From VXYL01 sp965199915 (GTDB lineage Bacteria > Pseudomonadota > Gammaproteobacteria > Pseudomonadales > Azotimanducaceae), in NCBI GenBank assembly GCA_965199915.1, contig OZ241348.1, positions 2,604,001 to 2,668,000 on the forward strand: a stretch of DNA of 64,000 bases, given 5' to 3'. Below are positions 43,356 through 50,760 of the stretch, in pieces. Both the position numbers and the translations under genes were made by a program. The number at the start of each line of letters is the position of its first letter. Within the stretch, counting starts at the first letter, position 1. The notes below the pieces were generated by a model. It searched no databases. It was given only the letters and a program-made list of their open reading frames with translations, and was not told where the DNA came from.

Positions 43356-44692
43356 TCCGATTCCGCATGGAGTGGCAGGAAGCGCCGGGCGTGACAGATG
43401 CGGTTCTCGCCCGCACTTGGTGCCGCCTAGTGATCGAAGCGGGCGGGCGCTTGGTGACGGAAGCGGTTCACGGCCCGTCCGAGAGCTTGCGTGGCGGCGT
43501 CTACGGTTCGGCGTTCCCGCTGTGCCAGTGGCTCGTGGAAAACTGGTGGTTCCTGCTGAACGAGGCGTATCGATTTCCCGCTCGCTACTCCTCGCCCGAG
43601 CTCGCCGAGACACCACGAGACCGGGAGTGGGTGCAGCGCCACAGCCTGCTGGCCGCTCAAGAGGGCTACGCGTTGCCAGATCTAACGCTGCACCGGGATG
43701 AACAACAGGTCATCGCCCGGTGGATGCCGGACGGAGCGAGATCCACGCATCCCGCTCTCCGCTTTACCGGCGAAGGTGAGGCTCAAATCAAAGTTGGCGA
43801 CGCTGAACATGGCGTGGCCGAGGCCATCCGAGCCGTCATGGAAAGGCTTGCCGGAATCGACGCCCCGGAAGTCGCCGCGCTCCGCGAGGATTGGGCGGCA
43901 GTCGAAGGTGCCACCGAGCAGGAACGCCAGCTTTGCGAATGGTCGGCGCGCTTGGGCATTGATCCCTACGACCGAGAAGAGCTCACCTCCAACTTGGAGA
44001 AAACGCTTCGCGAGTCCGTGGCCGCTCTCGACGCGCCCCTGAGGGGCGATCTCCTCGATGCGGCAGAGCCGCAAACCGTGCCAAGGGATTTGGATTGGCT
44101 GCATGAAGCCGAGGCGCTGGCTGCCGATGCCGGCCCCGGCGGCAATCCCCAAGACGTCTCCTGCGACAACGGCCCAGCAACAACCGCCCACAGGTTTGGC
44201 TACGCGTGCGCAGCCGGGCTTCGCCGACACCTGTCGCCGGCGAGCGCTCACGACCCCATCAACGATCTCAATGGGCTACTCGTTCGCCTCGGCTGGGCAC
44301 AATGCCCGTTTCGGACATTGGACCTTGAAGCCGAAAGCCTCTTGGAAGCGGCGTTGACCCGAAGCAAAGAAGGTGCCCCCGTTGCGATTGTCGGCGATGC
44401 GGGGCCGGATGCGAACCGGTTTCGGCTTGCGCGGTCCGCCTTTCTTCATCACTTCGCGCCCAGCGGCAGGGCGCAGCGCCGACTCGTCACTGAAGCCCAC
44501 ACTTGGGAGCAACGCGCCTCCCGGGCGTTTGCGGCCGAGTTCCTTGCGCCGGCGGCGGGGCTCGCGAAGCACCTGGGGCGTCGGGCGTCCCCACGCCAGA
44601 TCGACGACTTGGCACGTCTTTACCGCGTGAGTTCGCTGGCGATCGGCCGCCAGATCGAGAACCATCGGATCGCTTGGTCCAGCTACTCGTAA
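43352..44692 (+). CDS. ImmA/IrrE (M78)-like protein with degenerate zinc site
   Basis: A 446-residue protein from GTG (or ATG 43367). The C-terminal about 110 residues follow the ImmA/IrrE pattern: RFRLARSAFLHHFAPSG, then RRLVTEAHTWEQRASRAFAAEFLAPAAGL and RQIDDLARLYRVSSLAIGRQIENH. In active members the first block contains HExxH; here the aligned residues read RSAFLH, so the metal site looks lost, although the downstream glutamate and AAEFLAP block are kept. The N-terminal 300 residues are not recognised and contain WLVENWWFLLNEAY. ImmA/IrrE proteins usually cleave repressors or sense toxins. A non-catalytic sensor or scaffold role is plausible. It ends 92 bases before tRNA-Arg(CCU). Confidence 0.65.
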   Translation: MIRFRMEWQEAPGVTDAVLARTWCRLVIEAGGRLVTEAVHGPSESLRGGVYGSAFPLCQWLVENWWFLLNEAYRFPARYSSPELAETPRDREWVQRHSLLAAQEGYALPDLTLHRDEQQVIARWMPDGARSTHPALRFTGEGEAQIKVGDAEHGVAEAIRAVMERLAGIDAPEVAALREDWAAVEGATEQERQLCEWSARLGIDPYDREELTSNLEKTLRESVAALDAPLRGDLLDAAEPQTVPRDLDWLHEAEALAADAGPGGNPQDVSCDNGPATTAHRFGYACAAGLRRHLSPASAHDPINDLNGLLVRLGWAQCPFRTLDLEAESLLEAALTRSKEGAPVAIVGDAGPDANRFRLARSAFLHHFAPSGRAQRRLVTEAHTWEQRASRAFAAEFLAPAAGLAKHLGRRASPRQIDDLARLYRVSSLAIGRQIENHRIAWSSYS

Positions 44693-44783
44693 AACAGCGG
44701 CCCGTCAGGCTTCTGGACGAAAGACGACGAAAGACGCCGTGCCTATGGCGCCGCCCCGTGTGGCGCGCTATCGTAGCCGCCAC

Positions 44784-44860
44784 GCCCCGGTGGCACAGTT
44801 GGACAGCGCGGCCGCCTCCTAAGCGGCAGGTCCCAGGTTCGAATCCTGGTCGGGGCGCCA
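44784..44860 (+). tRNA. tRNA-Arg(CCU)
   Basis: A 77-base cloverleaf with encoded CCA: acceptor GCCCCGG with TCGGGGC (one G-U pair), D-loop, anticodon loop CTCCTAA (anticodon CCU, reading AGG), and T-loop TTCGAAT. Minor arginine tRNAs of this type are frequent integration sites for islands. Confidence 0.95.
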
Positions 44861-44881
44861 GTCATTCCACAAACGAATTCG

Positions 44882-46393
44882 TTGCGCCAGAAGCCGCATA
44901 TCGTCATCTTCAACCCGGATCAGTGGCGGGGAGACGTCCTTGGCCACATGGGGCATCCGGCTGTGTCCACACCGCATTTGGATCGCGCGGTGGCAACGGA
45001 TGCCGTCTCCTTCCGCCACGCCTTCGCGCAGGCCACGGTTTGCACGCCGAGCCGCTGCTCCTTCATGACCGGCTGGTATCCGCATGTGCGCGGTCACCGC
45101 ACCATGCACCACATGCTGAACCCCACCTTCGGCGAAACCAATTTGCTCCAAGTGCTGCGCGACAACGGCTACTTCGTCTGGTGGGGCGGCAAGAACGATC
45201 TGGTGCCCGGTCAGCTTGGCTTCGAGCAACACTGCGATGTCCACTTTCGTCCGGGTGCCGAGGACTACCGGCGCTGGGGCGCGTCGCCAATGCCCGGTTC
45301 GCACGGCGGCGACTTGTCGTGGCGCGGCGCCGCGGACGGCGACAACTACTACAGTTTCTTCAAGGGCCGCTTGGAGACGCCGAAGGGCGGGGCGTGGTTC
45401 GACGGCGACTGGGCGATGGTGCGCGGCGCGATCGATTTCGTGCGCGGCTACCAAGGCGATCAACCGCTGTGCCTGTTCCTGCCCATTGGCTACCCGCATC
45501 CGCCGTACTGCGTGGAGGAGCCGTGGTACTCGCTCACGGACCGGGACGCGGTGCCGCCGCGCCATGTGTTCGAGACGTGGAACGACAAGCCGCGCCTGCT
45601 GGCGGGCATCCGCGACGGACAGCGGCTCACCGGCTGGAGCGAAGCGCGCTGGCGGGAACTGCGCGCCACCTACTACGGCATGTGCAGCCGCGTCGATCAC
45701 CAGTTCGGCATGCTCATGGACGCGCTGCGCGCGAGCGGCCTCTACGATGCCAGCGCGGTGTTCGTGTTCTCCGACCACGGCGACTTCACCGGCGACTACG
45801 GCTTGGTGGAGAAAACGCAGAACACGTTTCAGGATTGTCTCTGCCGCGTGCCCTTCGTGGTCAAGCCGCCGGCGGGCGTCAACGCCGTACCGGGCGTGCG
45901 GGAACAGCTGGTGGAGCTGGTCGACTTCCCGGCCACGGTGTACGAGATGGCCGGCATAGACTGCGGCTACTGGCACTTCGGCCGCAGTTTGGTGGAGTTG
46001 CTGCGCGATCCGGCCCGCGCCCACCGCGACGCCGTGTTCGCCGAGGGTGGGCGGCTGCCGGGCGAAGCCCAAGCCAGCGAGCGCGAGAGCGTTTCAGCGG
46101 GCACCGCCCTCGGCCTCTACGCGCCGCGCATCCAACTGCAAGTGGCGGAACAGCAGCCGCTGCCGCACACCAAAGCCGCCATGTGCCGAACGCTCGACTT
46201 CAAATACGTCCGCCGGGCGTTCGAGCGCGACGAGTTCTACGATCTGCGCGCGGATCCGGGCGAGACGCGCAACTTGACCGCGGCCGGCCGCCACAGGGCG
46301 GAGCTGCAAGCGCTCAAGGAACGCTTGCTGAGCTGGTACATGGAGACGTGCGACGTGGTGCCGCTACAGGCGGATCAACGCAATTTCGCGTAG
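44882..46393 (+). CDS. Type I sulfatase (arylsulfatase/choline-sulfatase-like)
   Basis: A 503-residue alkaline-phosphatase-superfamily sulfatase. The signature VCTPSRCSFMTGWYPHVRGH contains C-x-P-x-R with Cys54 as the residue converted to formylglycine. Metal ligands are expected in IVIFNPDQWRGD at the N-terminus and in VFVFSDHGDFTGD later. The C-terminus DEFYDLRADPGETRNL is typical. No signal peptide is visible, so it probably acts in the cytoplasm on imported organic sulfate esters. It starts at TTG 21 bases after the tRNA-Arg CCA end and has no clear promoter of its own, so it may be read from the tRNA promoter. Activity needs a formylglycine-generating enzyme; the FGE-like protein at 19669-20874 lacks the required cysteines. 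Confidence 0.9.
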   Translation: MRQKPHIVIFNPDQWRGDVLGHMGHPAVSTPHLDRAVATDAVSFRHAFAQATVCTPSRCSFMTGWYPHVRGHRTMHHMLNPTFGETNLLQVLRDNGYFVWWGGKNDLVPGQLGFEQHCDVHFRPGAEDYRRWGASPMPGSHGGDLSWRGAADGDNYYSFFKGRLETPKGGAWFDGDWAMVRGAIDFVRGYQGDQPLCLFLPIGYPHPPYCVEEPWYSLTDRDAVPPRHVFETWNDKPRLLAGIRDGQRLTGWSEARWRELRATYYGMCSRVDHQFGMLMDALRASGLYDASAVFVFSDHGDFTGDYGLVEKTQNTFQDCLCRVPFVVKPPAGVNAVPGVREQLVELVDFPATVYEMAGIDCGYWHFGRSLVELLRDPARAHRDAVFAEGGRLPGEAQASERESVSAGTALGLYAPRIQLQVAEQQPLPHTKAAMCRTLDFKYVRRAFERDEFYDLRADPGETRNLTAAGRHRAELQALKERLLSWYMETCDVVPLQADQRNFA

Positions 46394-46428
46394 TCCTCGG
46401 TTGGCAACTGGTCTGAACCGCCCCTCGA

Positions 46429-47193
46429 TCAAACGAAACACGCGCCGCCGTTCACGTCCACATTCGCGCCGGTGACGTAGCTCGCGGCGTCGGAGGCGAG
46501 CCACGCCACCAAGCGGCCCACTTCCGCCGACCGTCCTTCGCGGCCGAGGGCCGTCCCGGCGGCGACCGTGGCGCGCACCGCGTCCTTGGTGAAGGTGTCG
46601 TGGAAGGTGGTGTCGATCATGCCGGGGCAGACGGCGTTGACGCGGATGTTGCGCGCGCCGAGTTCCTTGGCCATGGCCCGCGTGAACGTCATCACCGCGC
46701 CTTTGGCGCTGGCGTAGGCGGCGGCGCCCGGGCCGCCGCCGTCGCGCGCCGCTTGCGACGCGCAGTTGACGATGGCGCCGCCGTCCGGCATGTGCGGCGC
46801 GACGTGCTTGATCGTCAAGAACGTGCTGTTCAAGTTCAGCCGCATCACTTCGTTCAAGAACGACTCGTCCATTTCCGCAAGGCCGCGGCGGGCGACCAAA
46901 CCGCCGGCGACGTTCACCAAAACGTGCAACTCGCCGCCGAACGCCCCCTGCGCCGCCGCCACGAAGCCCCGCACCTCGGCTTCCACCGTCATGTCGCCTT
47001 GGAAGAGGATCGCGGCGCCTCCATCCGCTTTGATCTTCGCCACCGTTTCTTCGCCGGCGGCGGCGCTGTGGCAGGTGTTGACGGCGACCCGGGCGCCGGC
47101 GGCGGCCAACGCCACGGACACCGCTTGGCCGATGTCCCGCGCGCCGCCGGTCACCAGCGCCACTTTGCCTTGCAGTCCTTCGTTCGATTCCAT
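46429..47193 (-). CDS. Short-chain dehydrogenase/reductase, likely uronate (DEH) reductase
   Basis: A 254-residue classical SDR: cofactor loop TGGARDIG (15-22, with Asp replacing the usual Gly before IG), NVAGG, catalytic Ser146, Tyr160 and Lys164 (AYASAKGAV), and RVNAVCPGMIDT. SDRs next to alginate lyase genes reduce 4-deoxy-L-erythro-5-hexoseulose uronate (DEH) to 2-keto-3-deoxygluconate, and position at the end of the PL6-PL17-MFS operon supports that role here. Substrate is inferred from context. It lies 37 bases after the MFS gene. The gene is convergent with the sulfatase. Confidence 0.88.
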   Translation of the reverse strand: MESNEGLQGKVALVTGGARDIGQAVSVALAAAGARVAVNTCHSAAAGEETVAKIKADGGAAILFQGDMTVEAEVRGFVAAAQGAFGGELHVLVNVAGGLVARRGLAEMDESFLNEVMRLNLNSTFLTIKHVAPHMPDGGAIVNCASQAARDGGGPGAAAYASAKGAVMTFTRAMAKELGARNIRVNAVCPGMIDTTFHDTFTKDAVRATVAAGTALGREGRSAEVGRLVAWLASDAASYVTGANVDVNGGACFV

Positions 47194-47230
47194 CGCAGTT
47201 TCCCCCTGGGTTTTTCCTGTGTCGGTTGGC

Positions 47231-48517
47231 TTAAGCAGCCGCCTCGGTGGGTTCCACCGGTTCGATGCGCCGCGCCAGCAGCCACACGCTGAGCAAGGCG
47301 CAGGGCACCAACGCCGCGCCGAGAATGAAGACCGGCAAGTAGGAGATTTCCGAGAGCGCCGGCACCAGGTTGTTCATGATGATCACGCCCACCACCGCGG
47401 CGGTGCCCCCGGCGCCGGCCAACGAACCCACGGACTTGCCGGAGTAGAAGTCGCTGGGCAACGTCTGAATGCTGCCCATGGTCATTTGGAAACCGAACAA
47501 GATCACGGCAATCAACAACACCGCAAGCAGCGGCTCGGACGCGAACGCCGTGCAAAGCAGCGCCGGGAACATGAAAGCGCCGCCCAAGCCGATGACGAAC
47601 TTGCGCACGCCGTCCACGCTCCAACCGCGCGCCAAACAGCGGCCTGCCAGCCAGCCACCCCCAACACCACCTATTACGGCCCCGACATAGGGCACCCACG
47701 CGAAGTAGGCGATTTGCGCGATGTCGAATCCGAATTGCTCGAACAGGTAGATCGGCAGCCAAATGACGAACAGCCACCAGATGGGATCCAAGAAAAACCG
47801 CGACGCGATCACCGACCAACTTTGCCGGTGCCGCAGCATTTCCCACCACCCCGGCGCGAAGGTGTTTGTTTCGGCTGCGCCGTCGGTGCGCTCGACCCGC
47901 TGGCCGGTGAGAATGTGCTCGCGTTCTTCGTCGGTCAGCCACGGATGGCTTTCCGGTCCCGAGAGGTACACGACCAGCCACGGCACCAGCCAAACGAAAC
48001 CCAACGCGCCGAGCACGACAAACGTGGCCTTCCAGCCGATCCAATGCCACAGAAGCCCCACCAACGGCGCCGACACCAGCGCGCCAACGGACGCGCCGGC
48101 ATTGAATATCCCCTGCGCCAAGGCGCGCTCTCTAATGGGAAACCACTCGGCGTTGCTCTTGGTGGCGCCCGGCCAGTTGCCGGCTTCGGCGACGCCCATC
48201 ACGAAACGCACGATGCTGAAGCCCATCAAGGTGCGCGTAATCGCGTGCAGGGCCACCGATACGGACCAAACGACGATGGCCGCGACGAATCCCAAGCGGG
48301 TTCCAATGGCGTCGAAGACCCTGCCGAACAGGGACTGCCCGATCGCGTACCCAATCAGGAACACGCTCGATATGTAGGCGTAGTGCTCCTTGGTGAGGCC
48401 CAACTCGCCGGAGATGTCCTGCCACATGATCCCCAAGGCGTTGCGGTCGATGTAGTTGATGATGGTGGCGAGGGCCACCAAACCGAGCACAAGCCAACGC
48501 AATCCACGCAATTTCAC
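47231..48517 (-). CDS. MFS transporter, hexuronate (ACS/ExuT-like) type
   Basis: A 428-residue, twelve-helix major facilitator protein of the anion:cation symporter group. It has INYIDRNALGIMWQDI after the first helix, the loop 2-3 motif FGRVFDAIGTRLGF, and VRFVMGVAEAGNWPGATKS, the hallmark of ExuT/GudP-like carriers. Its likely cargo is unsaturated uronate or hexuronate released by the lyases. GTG start overlapping the PL17 stop (GTGA, 48514-48517), so it is coupled to it. It localises to the inner membrane. Confidence 0.9.
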   Translation of the reverse strand: MKLRGLRWLVLGLVALATIINYIDRNALGIMWQDISGELGLTKEHYAYISSVFLIGYAIGQSLFGRVFDAIGTRLGFVAAIVVWSVSVALHAITRTLMGFSIVRFVMGVAEAGNWPGATKSNAEWFPIRERALAQGIFNAGASVGALVSAPLVGLLWHWIGWKATFVVLGALGFVWLVPWLVVYLSGPESHPWLTDEEREHILTGQRVERTDGAAETNTFAPGWWEMLRHRQSWSVIASRFFLDPIWWLFVIWLPIYLFEQFGFDIAQIAYFAWVPYVGAVIGGVGGGWLAGRCLARGWSVDGVRKFVIGLGGAFMFPALLCTAFASEPLLAVLLIAVILFGFQMTMGSIQTLPSDFYSGKSVGSLAGAGGTAAVVGVIIMNNLVPALSEISYLPVFILGAALVPCALLSVWLLARRIEPVEPTEAAA

Positions 48518-50760
48518 AGCCGTTCTCCCCCTTTCGTTGCCGTTGCCCCCGTCGCTGACGGCGTTTGGAACACGCGGTAGTAGCCTTGCCAGCGGTAACT
48601 ACCCGCGTCCGTCTCAATGGTGTGCGACGCGTTCGCATCGGTGTTGTAGGACAGCGCCACCGCCAGCTCATCGCCAGACGCGGTGGCGATGGTGACGAGA
48701 TCCTTGCCCTCGGCGCTGAATCCGCGCACGTCCGCCACCCGCGGCCGGCTTTCCACGGTGAACTCGCGGGCGCCGTCGTATTCGCCGTGCGCCTCGAGGA
48801 CGCCCACCAGCGCCAAACGCCGGGTGCGCTCCGCGCGCAGCATGAGGCCCCGCTCCGGGCGCAAGTTGAAGTTCGGATCGTTCGCGCCCAGCTGCGTCAA
48901 GCCCGCCTGCAAATCCGCGTTCGCCCGCGCCGTGAAAGTGTAGAAACGCCCGCCGCGCAGCCAAGTACACGCCAACCGTTCGCCCTTGGGCAATGCCGCC
49001 TCGCCGAGCAGCCAGAGATGCTGAAAGCCCGCGCCCTCCCCCGCCGGCCGCGGCGAAGACGCGGCGAGGAGCCGCGGCGCGGTCTCGATCACCTGGCCCT
49101 TGAAGTAGAGCGGCAAATCGAACCGGCGCGGCGCGGCGGCGCTGGCCGTCACCACGTCCACCACCAAGGGGAAGCGCAGCGCCGACCATTCGATGAGCAG
49201 CATGGCGCGGCGCAGCTCGGTGCCGGGATAGGCCGATCGTTCCGTTGCGGAGACGACCTGCACGCCCTCCGAGATGTCGAAGAAGTGTTCCGCGGGCCAC
49301 GATCGATCGGCCCGCCTGCGGTCGCCTTGAAACTGGCTCTGGCCATCCACCACCAGCGTGTTGTGGGCCACCGTCTGCTTCGCCCACGAGGTGTTCTCCG
49401 GCAGGTAGCGGCCGCCCTCCTTCTGCACGACGTTGAGAAACCGCGCCGCGCCGTAGTCGGCTATCACCTCCGCGCCGTTGTCGTAGAACAGCCAATGCAG
49501 GCGGTCGAAATGCCCGTGCCCCATGCCGTGCGACGTGGCCTTGAACACCAAGGCGCTGTGCCGGGGGCCGGCGCCGGCGCGCAGCACCGTCAAGGCCCCC
49601 CGGTCGCCGTCCGGCCCATCGCGGAAGTGCCGCGACGCGAACGGGAACGGTTGCTCCTCGCCGGCTTCCTTCGCCAGCGCCAAGCGCAGCGCGTCCGCCG
49701 TCAACACCAGGTGCGAGTTCGCGTCCACCAGCGAAAGCAACGCCGCATCGCCGCTCCTGCCGTAGGCGATGGCGATGGCGTGGTCCAACTCCATGGTGTT
49801 GAGCCCCTTCTCGCGGATGGCGTCGTTCACCGGAAAGAACCGTCCGCCGTAGGTGAGCTGAATGGTGGCGCGGATGGCTTTGCCCAGGATTCCATCGCGG
49901 TACGCGAAGATCTCCCGCTGCGGCTCGTTGCGCTCGATGGCCTTGGCGAACACCACGAACGGCATGATGGCGTAGCGTTGGTAGTAGGGGCCTTCCATGT
50001 AGTAGCCGTCCGGCGAGAACAGCTGGCGCAGCTGCGCCAAATAGCCGGCCGCGCCGTCTTCCCGGGTGCCGAGGAGCGCCATGCGCACAAAGCTCGGATC
50101 GTCCAGCACATACCCGGTCATGCCGACGGCGGCGGCGGCCCAAGTGCCGTGGTTGTGGATCTTGTCGAAAGTGCGCGGCGACCCCACGGAAAGAAACCGC
50201 GCCATCGGGCGCAGAACCCGGGTTTCGATGGTTTCCCGATCGTTCGCGTCGATGGCCTCAAAGGCCGCGTCGTAGCCTTGAATGGCGTACACCAACCACA
50301 CGGATTCGTTCAGGCTCTGCCAGAACAGCCGTCCCGGCGCCTGCTCCTTGCCCTTCGGGTGAACGCCCAGCCGCGGGTAGACATCGGCGTAGGCGAGCAG
50401 CAAGCGGCGCGCCAAGTGCGCGTAGGCCGCCGCGCCGGTCCACTGATACAGCGCCCCGGCCTCGGCCACGAGGATGCCGTTCGCCTTGTGCCGCTCGTGG
50501 GTGTAACCGCCGCCGGCGTCCTTCGGCATCGGCACCGGCGGCGGCGTGTCCAGATACGGGGCCACTCGCGCTTGGGCGCGCCGCACCGCCGCCGCGAACA
50601 GCGCCGAGCGCGGCCACGAGGCGCGCAACCCGGCCACCTCTTCGGCGCCGAGCAGCAGGCGCGGATGGCCGCTCGCGTAGGGCGGCGCGGCGGCCGCGTC
50701 GGCGCGAAAACACAGCGCCGCGGCGACCAGCAGCCACAGGCGCGGCGCGGCCGGTTTCAC
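48514..50760 (-). CDS. Alginate lyase, PL17-type oligoalginate lyase
   Basis: A 748-residue secreted protein: GTG start, signal peptide PRLWLLVAAALCFRADAAA, alginate-lyase (alpha/alpha) domain with FDKIHNHGTWAAAAVGMTGY, FSPDGYYMEGPYYQRYAIMP, and a heparinase II/III-like beta domain with ATSHGMGHGHFDRLHWLFYD and NTLVVDGQSQFQGDRR. The asparagine-histidine and tyrosine-histidine pairs in these blocks fit the PL17 active site, which removes unsaturated monosaccharide (DEH) from oligoalginate ends. It overlaps the PL6 stop and the MFS start by four bases each (GTGA), showing tight coupling. PL15 or another heparinase-like family is a less likely alternative. Confidence 0.9.
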   Translation of the reverse strand: MKPAAPRLWLLVAAALCFRADAAAAPPYASGHPRLLLGAEEVAGLRASWPRSALFAAAVRRAQARVAPYLDTPPPVPMPKDAGGGYTHERHKANGILVAEAGALYQWTGAAAYAHLARRLLLAYADVYPRLGVHPKGKEQAPGRLFWQSLNESVWLVYAIQGYDAAFEAIDANDRETIETRVLRPMARFLSVGSPRTFDKIHNHGTWAAAAVGMTGYVLDDPSFVRMALLGTREDGAAGYLAQLRQLFSPDGYYMEGPYYQRYAIMPFVVFAKAIERNEPQREIFAYRDGILGKAIRATIQLTYGGRFFPVNDAIREKGLNTMELDHAIAIAYGRSGDAALLSLVDANSHLVLTADALRLALAKEAGEEQPFPFASRHFRDGPDGDRGALTVLRAGAGPRHSALVFKATSHGMGHGHFDRLHWLFYDNGAEVIADYGAARFLNVVQKEGGRYLPENTSWAKQTVAHNTLVVDGQSQFQGDRRRADRSWPAEHFFDISEGVQVVSATERSAYPGTELRRAMLLIEWSALRFPLVVDVVTASAAAPRRFDLPLYFKGQVIETAPRLLAASSPRPAGEGAGFQHLWLLGEAALPKGERLACTWLRGGRFYTFTARANADLQAGLTQLGANDPNFNLRPERGLMLRAERTRRLALVGVLEAHGEYDGAREFTVESRPRVADVRGFSAEGKDLVTIATASGDELAVALSYNTDANASHTIETDAGSYRWQGYYRVFQTPSATGATATKGGERL

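Noticed and set aside
44861..46393. An integrated island downstream of tRNA-Arg with an att repeat
   Set aside because: No second copy of the tRNA 3' end and no integrase were found nearby.
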